Shown: in pieces, positions 54,907 through 63,307 of the stretch
How the letters are laid out: every line of letters starts with the position of its first letter
Position numbering within the stretch: position 1 is the first letter of the stretch
Source of the DNA: UBA7330 sp043554545
GTDB lineage: Bacteria; Bacteroidota; Bacteroidia; Cytophagales; Cyclobacteriaceae
Direction of reading: 5' to 3'
NCBI GenBank assembly: GCA_043554545.1
Contig: CP121337.1
Location: 186,001 to 250,000, forward strand
DNA: 64,000 bases
Made by a program: the position numbers and the translations under genes
The notes under the pieces: model-generated
Databases searched by the model: none
The model's input: the letters and a program-made list of their open reading frames with translations, nothing else
What the model was told of the DNA's origin: nothing

Positions 54907-55409
54907 TTAGGTGAATGTAATCCAATTTTGTTTCCTTCTGAGTCTAGAAACAAGGCGAAGAATCCGCTTTCATCAGCATGAGGGGTTTTAGGTACTATAA
55001 TTTTTCCTCCATTTTTTTCAATCTTATCAAGAATAACCTGGAGGTTATCACCACCGTTTAGATAAACAGTCGTCCCCTTAGCAGATGGTTCACATCCTTC
55101 GCCTTTCATAATTACTCCTGTTACCATTTGTTCTTCGTAAGGAAATACGCCTATTTCCATTCCTGAAAAAGACATTTGCTCAATGGAAATATCTAAAACG
55201 AATTCATAAAATTTGACAGCTCTCTTAATATCAGTGGCGGGGATTTCAAAAATGGAAACGTAGCTATTCATGGTATTTAAATTTTTATTACTAGACGAAT
55301 TATTTGATTGGGCGATTCCTTGGGCTGGGATCAAGTATAACAAGAAACAGATTGCCAATGCTATTAATCCATTCCAGGCTCTTTGTTTCATTAATTGTTT
55401 CTTTTTCAT
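54903..55409 (-). CDS. VOC (glyoxalase-fold) protein with predicted signal peptide
   Basis: 168 residues. The VOC domain (~46-168) has paired beta-alpha-beta-beta-beta units: MNSYVSIFEIPATDIKRAVK with FYEFVLDISIEQMSFSG, and GGDNLQVILDKIEKNGGKII with GFFALFLDSEGNKIGLHSPN. The front 33 residues are a classic signal (KQRAWNGLIALAICFLLYLIPAQGIAQ), unusual for this fold; a cytosolic start at Met46 (55274) is possible. Could be a glyoxalase or antibiotic-binding protein. The AraC gene (55461) is upstream, same strand, 51 bp away. Confidence 0.75.
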   Translation of the reverse strand: MKKKQLMKQRAWNGLIALAICFLLYLIPAQGIAQSNNSSSNKNLNTMNSYVSIFEIPATDIKRAVKFYEFVLDISIEQMSFSGMEIGVFPYEEQMVTGVIMKGEGCEPSAKGTTVYLNGGDNLQVILDKIEKNGGKIIVPKTPHADESGFFALFLDSEGNKIGLHSPN

Positions 55410-55460
55410 ACAACATAGTTACAACCATTCTAAAAAGAGGAATTGTAAAAGTGCGACAGA

Positions 55461-56282
55461 TTAGTCTTTGGAGTAAATAAGAGACGATAATATCATTTGA
55501 TTATCCTTCAAATATTCCTTCGGATTTGTTCCTGTAAAATCTTTGAAATCTTTAATGAAATGAGCTTGATCATAGTAGTCGCTTTCATATGCAATTTGAG
55601 TTAAGTTTTCTCCCTGTCTACTCAGCATCAGTTTTAAAGCTGCTTGTAACCTTATTATTCTGCCGAGTTGTTTAGGGCTAATTCCAACTTGTTTTGAGAA
55701 TTTTCTCTCAAGGTTTCTTCTTTTAGAAAGATCATCTTTTAAGATAGAGCTAATCGAAGCACTACCTTTGGTTTGTGATAAGGCGTTAATTGTGGATGAT
55801 ACAATATTGTCAATAGTTGATGGTTCTGTTAATCTGTTGAGTAAGAAATTTTCTATGATTTCTATTCTTGATTCAGTTGATGTTGCTTTGATTATTTTTT
55901 TTTCCAGTTCTGTTATCGAGATCTCTTCAAATATAGATGTTAGAGGTGTTTCTTTGTTAGCTAATTCGTGAATCGATCTTCCTATGAAATTGGCAAATCC
56001 GTAAGGATAAAACCGAACAGCGAAAGTGTTCACATAGCCAGTTGGTTGCACATAATAGGGTTTGGTAATCTGTCCAAATACCATTGTGCGAGGTTGAATG
56101 ATAAAATCAGTTTCAGAGGTGTATCTTTTTACATCATCCCCAAGAATGAAACACATTTCAATACAACCATCAGGAATTACTCGTTGTTTGGGAGATTCTA
56201 TATTGGCCGGAACTTCCAAAGTCCAATGACACTTTACAATTGCGTCTAAGTTTGGGTGGGGTTTGTAAGTTTCATAGTTCAT
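55461..56282 (-). CDS. AraC family transcriptional regulator (DUF6597-like N-domain)
   Basis: 273-residue regulator. N-terminal domain MNYETYKPHPNLDAIVKCHWTLEVP with VIPDGCIEMCFILGD is the DUF6597-type sensor; C-terminal AraC HTH: LERKFSKQVGISPKQLGRIIRLQAALKLM and YESDYYDQAHFIKDFKDFTGTNPKEY. Start at ATG 56282; the GTG at 56315 lies inside the repeat at 56307-56467. It begins 25 bp after that repeat's end on this strand. Likely controls the VOC gene downstream. Confidence 0.85.
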   Translation of the reverse strand: MNYETYKPHPNLDAIVKCHWTLEVPANIESPKQRVIPDGCIEMCFILGDDVKRYTSETDFIIQPRTMVFGQITKPYYVQPTGYVNTFAVRFYPYGFANFIGRSIHELANKETPLTSIFEEISITELEKKIIKATSTESRIEIIENFLLNRLTEPSTIDNIVSSTINALSQTKGSASISSILKDDLSKRRNLERKFSKQVGISPKQLGRIIRLQAALKLMLSRQGENLTQIAYESDYYDQAHFIKDFKDFTGTNPKEYLKDNQMILSSLIYSKD

Positions 56283-56306
56283 GAATGATACGTTGAGAGA
56301 ATTTGC

Positions 56307-56467
56307 GCATAACACACAGGTATGATGAGTGGGGATTAGAAAGCATTACTCTCACTTCTCACACATAGCTACGCCTCCTTTCAAATTTAGTACTTGTGGC
56401 TGGCTTTCCAAGTGTTTCTAACAAATCCTGACAGTTGAAATCCCATTCATTCATAGAATAGTTAGGC
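56307..56467 (-). repeat. attC-like 161-bp repeat, copy A
   Basis: On the minus strand it begins with GCCTAAC (56467-56461, exact RYYYAAC core) and ends with GTTATGC (56313-56307), near the GTTRRRY core; the two ends are complementary at 6 of 7 positions. Inner arms TATGAATGAATGGGATT and AATCCCCACTCATCATA pair imperfectly, as attC sites do. It starts 9 bp after the AraC (56477) stop and ends 25 bp before the next AraC start, cassette-like. Shares with copy B a 20-bp identical block at offset 19, CTTTCCAA at offset 97 and CCCATTCAT at offset 135. Confidence 0.6.
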
Positions 56468-56476
56468 ACATTTTTC

Positions 56477-57391
56477 CTAGTTCAAGTTTCTGAATTCACT
56501 TGGGCTCATCCCTGTTTTTGACTTGAATAGGTTGCTAAAATGTTGTGGGTATTCAAATCCTAGGGAATACCCTATTTCACTTATTGATTGGTTTGAATTC
56601 AGTAGTGTGTTTTTAGCTCGTTCAATTAAGAATAGATGTATGTGTTCTTGAGCTGTCTTTCCGGTTTCTTTTTTCAATAAATCACTTAAGTAGTTTGAAG
56701 ACAAGTTTAATTCCTTTGCTAAATATTGCACATTTGGGATGCCTAAATTAAATACCAATTCAGTTTGATAATATCCTTTCAGGAGTCTTTCAAATTTTGA
56801 GACAATATCCGAGTTCAAATTGGTGCGAGTATAGAACTGACGATCATAAAATCGAGTGCAATAATCCAATAGTAGTTCAATATTTGATATGATCAGGTTC
56901 TGACTGTGTTTGTCCAGGTTTTGACTGTACTCTTTTACTATTTTATCTAATAGGTCTTCTATCGTCCCTAACTCTTCTTTTGAGAGATGAAGGGCTTCAT
57001 TTACATCGTAACGGAAAAAAGAATAACTATCCATTTTAGCTGACAAGGTTGATTTCCTGATTAAATCAGGATGAAAAGCGAGTATCCAACCCTCATCAGC
57101 AACACTTTCTGCTGGCATTTCACCTTCAAAAATGGTTACTTGACCGGGGGAAGTAAACACCAAAGTGCCTTCATCATAATCATACGAGTTTTTACCGTAC
57201 AATAAGTTGCCACAACCTAGTTGTTTAAGCGTAACCTGATACAGGTTATTAATGATTCTTACACCACTAAAGTCAAGCCTAGTGTCAAAATCTTTCGTTT
57301 GAACTACCGAAACCAAAGGATGCTTTGGTGCAGGTAGCCCCATAGCTTGGTGTGCCTGACTTATTGAATTAATCGTGAATGCTTCCATCAT
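56477..57391 (-). CDS. AraC family transcriptional regulator
   Basis: 304 residues. N-domain is cupin-like (SPGQVTIFEGEMPAESV); C-terminal AraC HTH with VQYLAKELNLSSNYLSDLLKKET and ISEIGYSLGFEYPQHFSNLFKSK followed by TGMSPSEFRNLN. It follows hchA by 8 bp on the same strand, so co-transcribed; control of the deglycase by this regulator is a reasonable inference. The stop is 9 bp from the attC-like copy A. Not closely similar to the AraC gene at 55461 (different N-domain). Confidence 0.88.
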   Translation of the reverse strand: MMEAFTINSISQAHQAMGLPAPKHPLVSVVQTKDFDTRLDFSGVRIINNLYQVTLKQLGCGNLLYGKNSYDYDEGTLVFTSPGQVTIFEGEMPAESVADEGWILAFHPDLIRKSTLSAKMDSYSFFRYDVNEALHLSKEELGTIEDLLDKIVKEYSQNLDKHSQNLIISNIELLLDYCTRFYDRQFYTRTNLNSDIVSKFERLLKGYYQTELVFNLGIPNVQYLAKELNLSSNYLSDLLKKETGKTAQEHIHLFLIERAKNTLLNSNQSISEIGYSLGFEYPQHFSNLFKSKTGMSPSEFRNLN

Positions 57392-57399
57392 GAATGCTA

Positions 57400-58266
57400 T
57401 TACATCAGTTCTTTAAATAGTGCCTCAACCGTTATTTTGCCAAGTTCATCACAAGCCTTAGGGCTATCTCCGGAAATAAGTTTTCTGTCAATGTGAGTAG
57501 CTCCTGTTATTTTGCTATTGATAATTTCGATTCCCTCTTTTTCCAAAGCTTCGCACTGAAACCAGGTCAATTGGCCGGGCAAGTAACCTAGAGAAGGTGA
57601 CTGTTTATCAAACCTATCAGGGAAAGCGACCATTTTGTAACCACTATAAGGGTTCGTTTCATTGTTGTTTTTAGCAGTTGCTATCATTGCTGCAGGTCCA
57701 TGACAAACCGCGACAAGATATCGATCAGATGATTTTATCCATCGAATCAATTTTCCAACATACTCATCTTCTGGTAGCCCAACCATGGAACCATGTCCAC
57801 CGGGTAGAAAAAGAGCAATGTATTCCGACTCCTCATTCAGTGCATTATTTTTATCCAGCTCTTTTAACGAGAGAGGTTTATCGAATTTAATTTGATTTTC
57901 TCTCCTAAATTTTATTACAGCCTCATCTTTGATAGGTACAGACCATTCTTCCAGGATAGCGGATTTTCCGGTAGGAGTCACCACATCAAAATCAAATCCT
58001 CCTTTGACAAGGTGCATCAGTGGAACCATGGTTTCTTGCACATTATTTCCCGTTGAGAAAAGTTTGCCGTTGGTCATTTCAAAATAACGCTCTTCAGTAC
58101 AAAGCACCAAAACCTTCTTTTCTCCTGTATATTTTTTACCGCTAAAGTCAGTTGCTTTATAGCCACTTACTTTATCCACTCCAAGCATTCTTCCTATAGG
58201 AGAAGGGATATAGCCAGGGCCATTTTTTTCTTTTGTAGGAGCAAGACCTAATATTTTTTTAATCAT
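57400..58266 (-). CDS. hchA: Hsp31/HchA-type protein deglycase (DJ-1/PfpI superfamily)
   Basis: 288-residue DJ-1 superfamily protein matching E. coli HchA across its length: NGKLFSTGNN near residue 66, ESEYIALFLPGGHGSMVGLP, the catalytic Cys188 in VAVCHGPAAM, FPDRFDKQSPSLGYLPGQLTW and LISGDSPKACDELGK. Hsp31 acts as glyoxalase III/deglycase and chaperone against methylglyoxal and heat. Divergent or nested palindromes lie 6-51 bp upstream of the ATG (58266). In operon with the AraC gene downstream. Confidence 0.93.
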   Translation of the reverse strand: MIKKILGLAPTKEKNGPGYIPSPIGRMLGVDKVSGYKATDFSGKKYTGEKKVLVLCTEERYFEMTNGKLFSTGNNVQETMVPLMHLVKGGFDFDVVTPTGKSAILEEWSVPIKDEAVIKFRRENQIKFDKPLSLKELDKNNALNEESEYIALFLPGGHGSMVGLPEDEYVGKLIRWIKSSDRYLVAVCHGPAAMIATAKNNNETNPYSGYKMVAFPDRFDKQSPSLGYLPGQLTWFQCEALEKEGIEIINSKITGATHIDRKLISGDSPKACDELGKITVEALFKELM

Positions 58267-58271
58267 AGTGT

Positions 58272-58317
58272 CCTCATTTTATATTTTTACTACAAATATC
58301 TGTAGAACAAAATGAGG
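58272..58317. promoter_or_regulatory. Nested inverted repeats upstream of hchA (operator or leader hairpin)
   Basis: Outer arms CCTCATTTT (58272-58280) and AAAATGAGG (58309-58317), perfectly complementary; inner near-perfect palindrome CTACAAATATCTGTAG (58290-58305). Only 5 bp separates it from the hchA ATG, so it would be transcribed into the leader or bound by a regulator. Confidence 0.5.
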
Positions 58318-58405
58318 CTATTAAATGATTTCTCGGAAAGGCTAAATGATATGACGGAAGTTGATTTTATAAAGTTGTGATTCCTGTTGTGCTTTGTTTT
58401 TATTC

Positions 58406-58438
58406 AAAAAAAATACCCGAAGATTTCTCAACGGGTAC
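58406..58438 (-). terminator. Rho-independent terminator of the DUF2892 gene
   Basis: TACCCG (58414-58419) with CGGGTA (58432-58437), 12-nt loop; on the minus strand the stem is followed by eight T. It lies 16 bp past the stop of the DUF2892 gene and separates it from hchA. Confidence 0.7.
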
Positions 58439-58453
58439 TAGATGCAAATTCAG

Positions 58454-58660
58454 TTATTTTGGTGTGGGACAAGTTCTTAATCCAACTAGGGCATATAGAG
58501 GACAAAAGCTAACTAGGCTTGTTAAGAGAAAGATACCCCCTAAGACTAAAAGTACGATTCCTAAAGTTCCAGTTACAGTTTCCGTAAAATACAATACCGC
58601 AAAAACAGTTGCCAAAATAATTCTTACTACTTTGTCAGCAGATCCCATATTCTTTTTCAT
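58454..58660 (-). CDS. DUF2892 (YgaP-TM-like) membrane protein
   Basis: 68 residues: MGSADKVVRIILATVFAVLYF, then TGTLGIVLLVLGGIFLLTSLVSFCPLYALVGLRTCP, two helices with the family's CPLY...GLxTC motif. YgaP-type proteins pair with rhodanese domains in some species; Crp/Fnr neighbours are common. The ATG at 58660 is chosen over a TTG at 58696. Own terminator follows. Likely co-regulated with the Crp gene 156 bp upstream. Confidence 0.85.
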   Translation of the reverse strand: MKKNMGSADKVVRIILATVFAVLYFTETVTGTLGIVLLVLGGIFLLTSLVSFCPLYALVGLRTCPTPK

Positions 58661-58816
58661 GATTTTAGTTTTTAAAATGTTCAAACAATAAAACAATGCC
58701 TGAAATAATGGTTAAGCACATGATGCATACTAAAACCAATTTCACCAGCTTATTCTTTATCATGTAGCTAAATTAGATGATGTATGAGCACCTTAGCAGT
58801 GACTAAAGTCACACCC

Positions 58817-59449
58817 TTATAAAATTTTTATACCCTGTCGGTTTTGGAGTACTAGGTTCTCCGATTCCAATTTTTTGATGGTTCTTGATATTACTTCTCG
58901 TGAAGTTCCAAGTTCAGTGGCAATTTGACGATGCGAAATCTTGATTGGATTTGTTTTAGTGACCTCCATCCTTTCGGTCAGATAGGTCAATAACCTTTTG
59001 TCGAGCTTGTCAAACACTACGTGTTGGATTGTATCCAAAAGGTCACCATATCTAGCATTGAATTGCATGAAAAAGAGGGTATTGAGTTCGGGGTATTTAT
59101 TCCTCCATTCGGCCAATTTGTCGCTAGGTATCAGAAGGACTTCAGATTCTTCCTCAATTTTAGCAAAGACTTGACTCGGTCCGTTTTGAATGCTTGAAGC
59201 AAATGACATAACACAACTTTCGCTAGGCTTTATATAGTAAAGAAGTAGTTCTTTGTCCTGATAACGCTTAAAGACTTTTATCAATCCCGAAATAACAACT
59301 GGAACGAGTTTGATGTATTGCCCTTCTCTCAGGATTTCTATCCCGGGTCTAAACGTTTCGAACTTGGAATGCTCGATTAATTCATTTTTAAGATCTTCAC
59401 TTAGGTTGCGAAGGACGTTTTTAAGTTCGCTGCTATTAGTTTGAATCAT
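58817..59449 (-). CDS. Crp/Fnr family transcriptional regulator
   Basis: 210 residues. cNMP-like N-domain with FETFRPGIEILREGQYIKLVPVVISGLIKVF and a C-terminal winged helix HRQIATELGTSREVISRTIKKLE. The four-Cys iron-sulfur set of Fnr is absent, so it is not an oxygen-sensing Fnr; ligand unknown. Position near DUF2892 suggests control of a redox or sulfur-type response. The attC-like copy B begins 47 bp from its start codon. Confidence 0.9.
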   Translation of the reverse strand: MIQTNSSELKNVLRNLSEDLKNELIEHSKFETFRPGIEILREGQYIKLVPVVISGLIKVFKRYQDKELLLYYIKPSESCVMSFASSIQNGPSQVFAKIEEESEVLLIPSDKLAEWRNKYPELNTLFFMQFNARYGDLLDTIQHVVFDKLDKRLLTYLTERMEVTKTNPIKISHRQIATELGTSREVISRTIKKLESENLVLQNRQGIKIL

Positions 59450-59495
59450 AAGTCAATTTACACTTTCAAACTTTACATGCAATCATTACATTAAT

Positions 59496-59656
59496 GAAAA
59501 ACGTACAGCTATGGTGAGTGGGGATTAGAAAGCACTAACCTTTCCATTCACACAAAGCCACACTTTGATTTAAACTTATTAATTGTTGCGGACTTTCCAA
59601 TCCGCATAAAAATATCCTGTCTGATGAATCCCCATTCATGGGAGCATTTGTTAAAG
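59496..59656 (-). repeat. attC-like 161-bp repeat, copy B
   Basis: Same length and orientation as copy A, with blocks at the same offsets (TGAGTGGGGATTAGAAAGCA at 59515-59534; CTTTCCAA at 59593; CCCATTCAT at 59631). Ends keep AAC ... GTT (CTTTAAC and GTTTTTC on the minus strand) but match the RYYYAAC/GTTRRRY consensus less well than A. Arms CATGAATGGGGATT and AATCCCCACTCACCAT pair; an internal GCGGA/TCCGC hairpin (loop TTGGAAAG) is present. No target duplication is seen at the edges. Confidence 0.55.
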
Positions 59657-59706
59657 AGATTTTAGATCGAGGCTGTCTTTTGCCTCACCCTTAGCGTTTA
59701 TTCCCC

Positions 59707-59886
59707 TCAGAGTCCCTGCGGTGACTCTGATAGGATATAAAGAAACTCCTTTTTCCATCCTGAGATCACCACTTGACTCACTTCACATTTCTTTGATAAT
59801 TCGGCCAGGGTATGATGTTCCTTTACCGCTTCCAGAGCTACTCTGGCTTTAAATTCTGGTGTGAATTTTCGTCTGCTTGTTTTCGT
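59707..59886 (-). pseudogene. IS3-family transposase OrfA remnant
   Basis: Minus-strand frame TKTSRRKFTPEFKARVALEA, VKEHHTLAELSKKCEVS and QVVISGWKKEFL is the N-terminal helix-turn-helix of an IS3-family OrfA. No ATG precedes it (the frame runs from a TAA at 59896-59898), and a TGA ends it after ~60 residues; the rest of OrfA, OrfB and IS ends are missing. A short hairpin (CAGAGTC/GACTCTG, 59708-59729) overlaps the stop. Confidence 0.75.
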
Positions 59887-60085
59887 AGGTAATAGTTACT
59901 TTAGATATTGTTTTATTAACTATTCCTATGGTCCGATTTCTAGGGAGTATTACATAATTTACTTACATTTAAAAAACTACTACTACCAACTTATTTCAAG
60001 ATCGTGGTCGCTTAATTTATCATTCATCATAAAAGTCTATTTTCACAAATTCTTTTTATTTATAGTTACATAAACTTTACTACTC
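59887..60085. other. Spacer upstream of the sortilin-like gene
   Basis: AT-rich. It contains ACTACTACCAACTT (59979-59992), which recurs with one mismatch (ACTACCACCAACTT, 63575-63588) upstream of the paralogous gene at 63644. No other structure was noted; a plus-strand open frame from 59861 looks like chance. Confidence 0.4.
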
Positions 60086-63000
60086 ATGAGTAGATTTTTT
60101 ACACTTCTACTAATTCTTTTGCTGAACCTGCAACTTCAAGCACAGGGAAGAAAAAACACAACACCTACTACCCCCACAATCGACCCAGCTATCTTTTCTG
60201 GTATTTCCATGAGGAATCTCACTCCTGCTAATACAGGAGGGCGGATTGTAGATGTTGCCATACACCCCAATAATCATAGCATTAGGCTAGTGGCTGTTGC
60301 TTCGGGTGGTATTTGGAAAACAACTAATGGAGGAACTACTTGGAAACCGGTTTTTGATCGGCAGGGATCCTTCTCTATTGGAACTATAGCGTTTGACCCT
60401 AACAACCCAAACATTGCTTGGGCCGGTACTGGAGAAAATAATAGCCAGCGTTCGGTTAGTATGGGGGATGGTATTTACAAGAGTATGGATGGAGGGGACA
60501 CATGGCATAATATGGGTTTGAAAACCTCGGAGCACATTGGAAAGATTGCCATCCATCCAACCAACTCAAACATTGTTTATGTAGCGGCTCAGGGCAGCCT
60601 TTGGAAAGATGAAGGAGATCGTGGTTTATATAAAACTACCGATGGAGGAAAATCATGGGAACGTGTGCTAAACGTGAGTGAACACACAGGGATTTCAGAT
60701 GTGATTCTTGATCCACGCAATCCTGAGGTTCTCATTGCAACTGCTTACCAACGCAGACGACATTTTGGGATATTAGTAGCAGGCGGCCCTGATGGTGGAG
60801 CATTCAAATCAACCAACGGAGGAAAGACCTGGGACAAAGTAAAAGGAGGATTTCCGCAAGGTGAATTGGGTAGAATTGGCATTGCCAGATCACCACAAAA
60901 ACCTGATATTTTATATGCAATAGTTGCAGGGACAGAATCAACCAAAGGTATCTACCGGTCAGAAAATAACGGCGAAAACTGGCATAAGGTGAACGACTAT
61001 ATGGTCATTGATGCACAGTATTATATGGAGATTTTTCCAGATCCTGCACAATTTGATAAGATCTACATTGTGGATGTGATTACGAAAGTTTCTGAAGACG
61101 GTGGCAAAACCTTGAAAGGCCTCAATCACAAAGGAATTCATGTAGATAATCATGAAATTGAATTTGATTCGAACAATCCCGATTACCTTTTAATGGCGGG
61201 TGATGGAGGTATCTATGAAACCTGGGATAATGGTAAAAACTGGCGCTTTACAGATAACATGCCCATTACCCAGTTCTATCGAGTAGGGTTAGATAATGAC
61301 ACTCCATTCTACAATGTTTATGGAGGTACGCAAGACAATAGCACAAGAGGTGGACCTAGCCAAACCATCAATAGGATAGGCATACGAAATAGTGATTGGT
61401 TCCGAACGTTAGGAGGTGATGGTTTTCAAACAAGGGTAGATCCTGAAGATCCGAACATTTTATATTCTCAGTCCCAGTATGCCGGTATCGTACGCTACGA
61501 TCGAAAAAGTTGGGAAAGAATGGACATTCAACCCCAACCGAAAGCGGGTGAACCACCTTACCAATGGAATTGGGATTCCCCCTTGCTAATTAGTACTCAC
61601 GATAACAAAACCCTCTATTTTGCAGCTAACAAGGTATTCAAAAGCACTAATCGAGGCGACTCCTGGCAAGAGATCAGCAAAGACCTAAGCCGACAGATGG
61701 ACCGTAATAAAATGGAGGTTATGGGGCGTGTATGGGGAATAGACGCAATATTTAAAAATGTATGGACCTCTCCGTATGGAACCATCGTTTCGCTTGCGGA
61801 ATCACCACTTAAACAAGGGCTTTTATATGCGGGCACGGATGATGGCTTGATACAAGTTACCGAAGATGATGGAAAGACATGGAGAAAGATTGAAGGAATT
61901 TCCGGCGTACCAAAGTTGGCTTATCTATCGGACTTGTTTGCCTCTCCACATAATGAGAATGTAGTGTTTGCCGTTTTCAACCATCACAAATACGGAGACT
62001 ATACGCCTTACTTCTTCCGAAGTGATGACAAAGGCATTACCTGGAAAAACATCTCTTCTAATCTTCCTGCAAATGATTGGGGTTGGACTATTTATCAGGA
62101 TCATGAAGCTCCCAACTTACTTTTTGCGGGTACCGAGTATGGGCTATATTTTAGTTTAGATGGGGGACAGCAATGGATTGCAATGAAGTCAGGAATTCCT
62201 ACCATTGCCATTAGAGACATCGAATTGCAGCAACGTGAAAATGACTTAGTAGCCGCGTCCTTTGGACGTGGTTTTTATATACTAGACGACTACAGCTTTT
62301 TAAGAGAGGTTTCTCAAGAAATACTCAATAAGGAAGTTCATTTGTTTAAAGTGGCAGATGCGCTGAGCTATCTTATGGACAATCCCGATGGAGGTTCGTT
62401 GGGTAATTCGTTCTATAGTTCGCCTAACCCAGCTTTTGGTGCGGTATTTACCCATTTCGTAAAAACTCCTCCATTAACCCTTCAACAAAAGAGAATAATA
62501 GAAGAGAAGGAGTTAATTCAAAATAAGCAACCTGTGCCATACCCCGATTGGGGTGAGTTTACCCAGGAAAAGCGAGAGTCTACACCACATTTGGTATTCA
62601 TGATCAATGATGACAAAGGGCAACAGGTGGCTAGTGTACAATCAACTATCAAAGAAGGTATTGCTCGGACTAATTGGAATTTACGCTATGCGGGCACTAA
62701 TGGGAATGATGGTCCCCTGGTTCCTCCAGGGACCTATACAGTTTCTATGGGCCAGGTACTTAATGGCCAATGGACTGATTTAGAAGAGAAACAGACCTTT
62801 GAAGTCACAGCACTTAACAATAGAACCTTGCCTGCAAAGGATATTGATGCTCAAAATGAATTTCTACTGAAGGTCATTCGGATGGCGAGAGCTATCAATC
62901 TGGCTGATAACTTTGGAGAAGCGAATGTTAAGGCATTAGAGGTATCAAGAAAAGCGGTAATGAACAAAGCTGCTCCGCTGGAACTCCTGAATGAAATTGA

Positions 63001-63307
63001 AGCAATAAGACAAACATTAATGGACTTACACATCCGCTTAAATGGCAACAAGCTAATTACTCGGAAAATGGAATTAATTCCACCTGCTATCAACAGTCGA
63101 ATCAATCGAATTAGGCGGGAGATATGGAGTTCGACCTCTGACCCAACAGGCACACAGCGGGAAAGCTACCAGATCGCTGAAGATGAATTCAAGACCTGGG
63201 TTTCTGACTACAATGTATTAATCGGACGGGCTAATGAATTGAATAAAAAACTCAAAGCTTCTTTCATTGATAGTGAATTGAGATTGGATAAGTTAGAGTG
63301 GGAATAA
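60086..63307 (+). CDS. Secreted sortilin/BNR-type beta-propeller protein
   Basis: 1073-residue protein with a signal peptide (RFFTLLLILLLNLQLQAQ). Many VPS10/sortilin-like blades follow: GGIWKTTNGGTTWKPVF, DGIYKSMDGGDTWHNMG, RGLYKTTDGGKSWERVL, GGAFKSTNGGKTWDKVK, with Asp-box (S-x-D/N-G-G-x-T-W) motifs through ~residue 720, then a C-terminal Ig/helical region (ending LKASFIDSELRLDKLEWE). Such 'glycosyl hydrolase'-labelled proteins are common in Bacteroidota, with no proven activity. No T9SS C-terminal domain seen. A paralogue follows at 63644. Confidence 0.85.
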   Translation: MSRFFTLLLILLLNLQLQAQGRKNTTPTTPTIDPAIFSGISMRNLTPANTGGRIVDVAIHPNNHSIRLVAVASGGIWKTTNGGTTWKPVFDRQGSFSIGTIAFDPNNPNIAWAGTGENNSQRSVSMGDGIYKSMDGGDTWHNMGLKTSEHIGKIAIHPTNSNIVYVAAQGSLWKDEGDRGLYKTTDGGKSWERVLNVSEHTGISDVILDPRNPEVLIATAYQRRRHFGILVAGGPDGGAFKSTNGGKTWDKVKGGFPQGELGRIGIARSPQKPDILYAIVAGTESTKGIYRSENNGENWHKVNDYMVIDAQYYMEIFPDPAQFDKIYIVDVITKVSEDGGKTLKGLNHKGIHVDNHEIEFDSNNPDYLLMAGDGGIYETWDNGKNWRFTDNMPITQFYRVGLDNDTPFYNVYGGTQDNSTRGGPSQTINRIGIRNSDWFRTLGGDGFQTRVDPEDPNILYSQSQYAGIVRYDRKSWERMDIQPQPKAGEPPYQWNWDSPLLISTHDNKTLYFAANKVFKSTNRGDSWQEISKDLSRQMDRNKMEVMGRVWGIDAIFKNVWTSPYGTIVSLAESPLKQGLLYAGTDDGLIQVTEDDGKTWRKIEGISGVPKLAYLSDLFASPHNENVVFAVFNHHKYGDYTPYFFRSDDKGITWKNISSNLPANDWGWTIYQDHEAPNLLFAGTEYGLYFSLDGGQQWIAMKSGIPTIAIRDIELQQRENDLVAASFGRGFYILDDYSFLREVSQEILNKEVHLFKVADALSYLMDNPDGGSLGNSFYSSPNPAFGAVFTHFVKTPPLTLQQKRIIEEKELIQNKQPVPYPDWGEFTQEKRESTPHLVFMINDDKGQQVASVQSTIKEGIARTNWNLRYAGTNGNDGPLVPPGTYTVSMGQVLNGQWTDLEEKQTFEVTALNNRTLPAKDIDAQNEFLLKVIRMARAINLADNFGEANVKALEVSRKAVMNKAAPLELLNEIEAIRQTLMDLHIRLNGNKLITRKMELIPPAINSRINRIRREIWSSTSDPTGTQRESYQIAEDEFKTWVSDYNVLIGRANELNKKLKASFIDSELRLDKLEWE

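Noticed and set aside
56307..59656. Considered the 161-bp repeats as MITEs
   Set aside because: No target-site duplications at either copy (flanks differ) and the ends lie next to gene ends; kept as attC-like, but MITE not fully excluded.
59861..60073. 70-codon plus-strand frame before the sortilin-like gene
   Set aside because: Tyr/Phe/Ile-rich translation of AT-rich spacer that overlaps the IS3 relic; no domain or signal.
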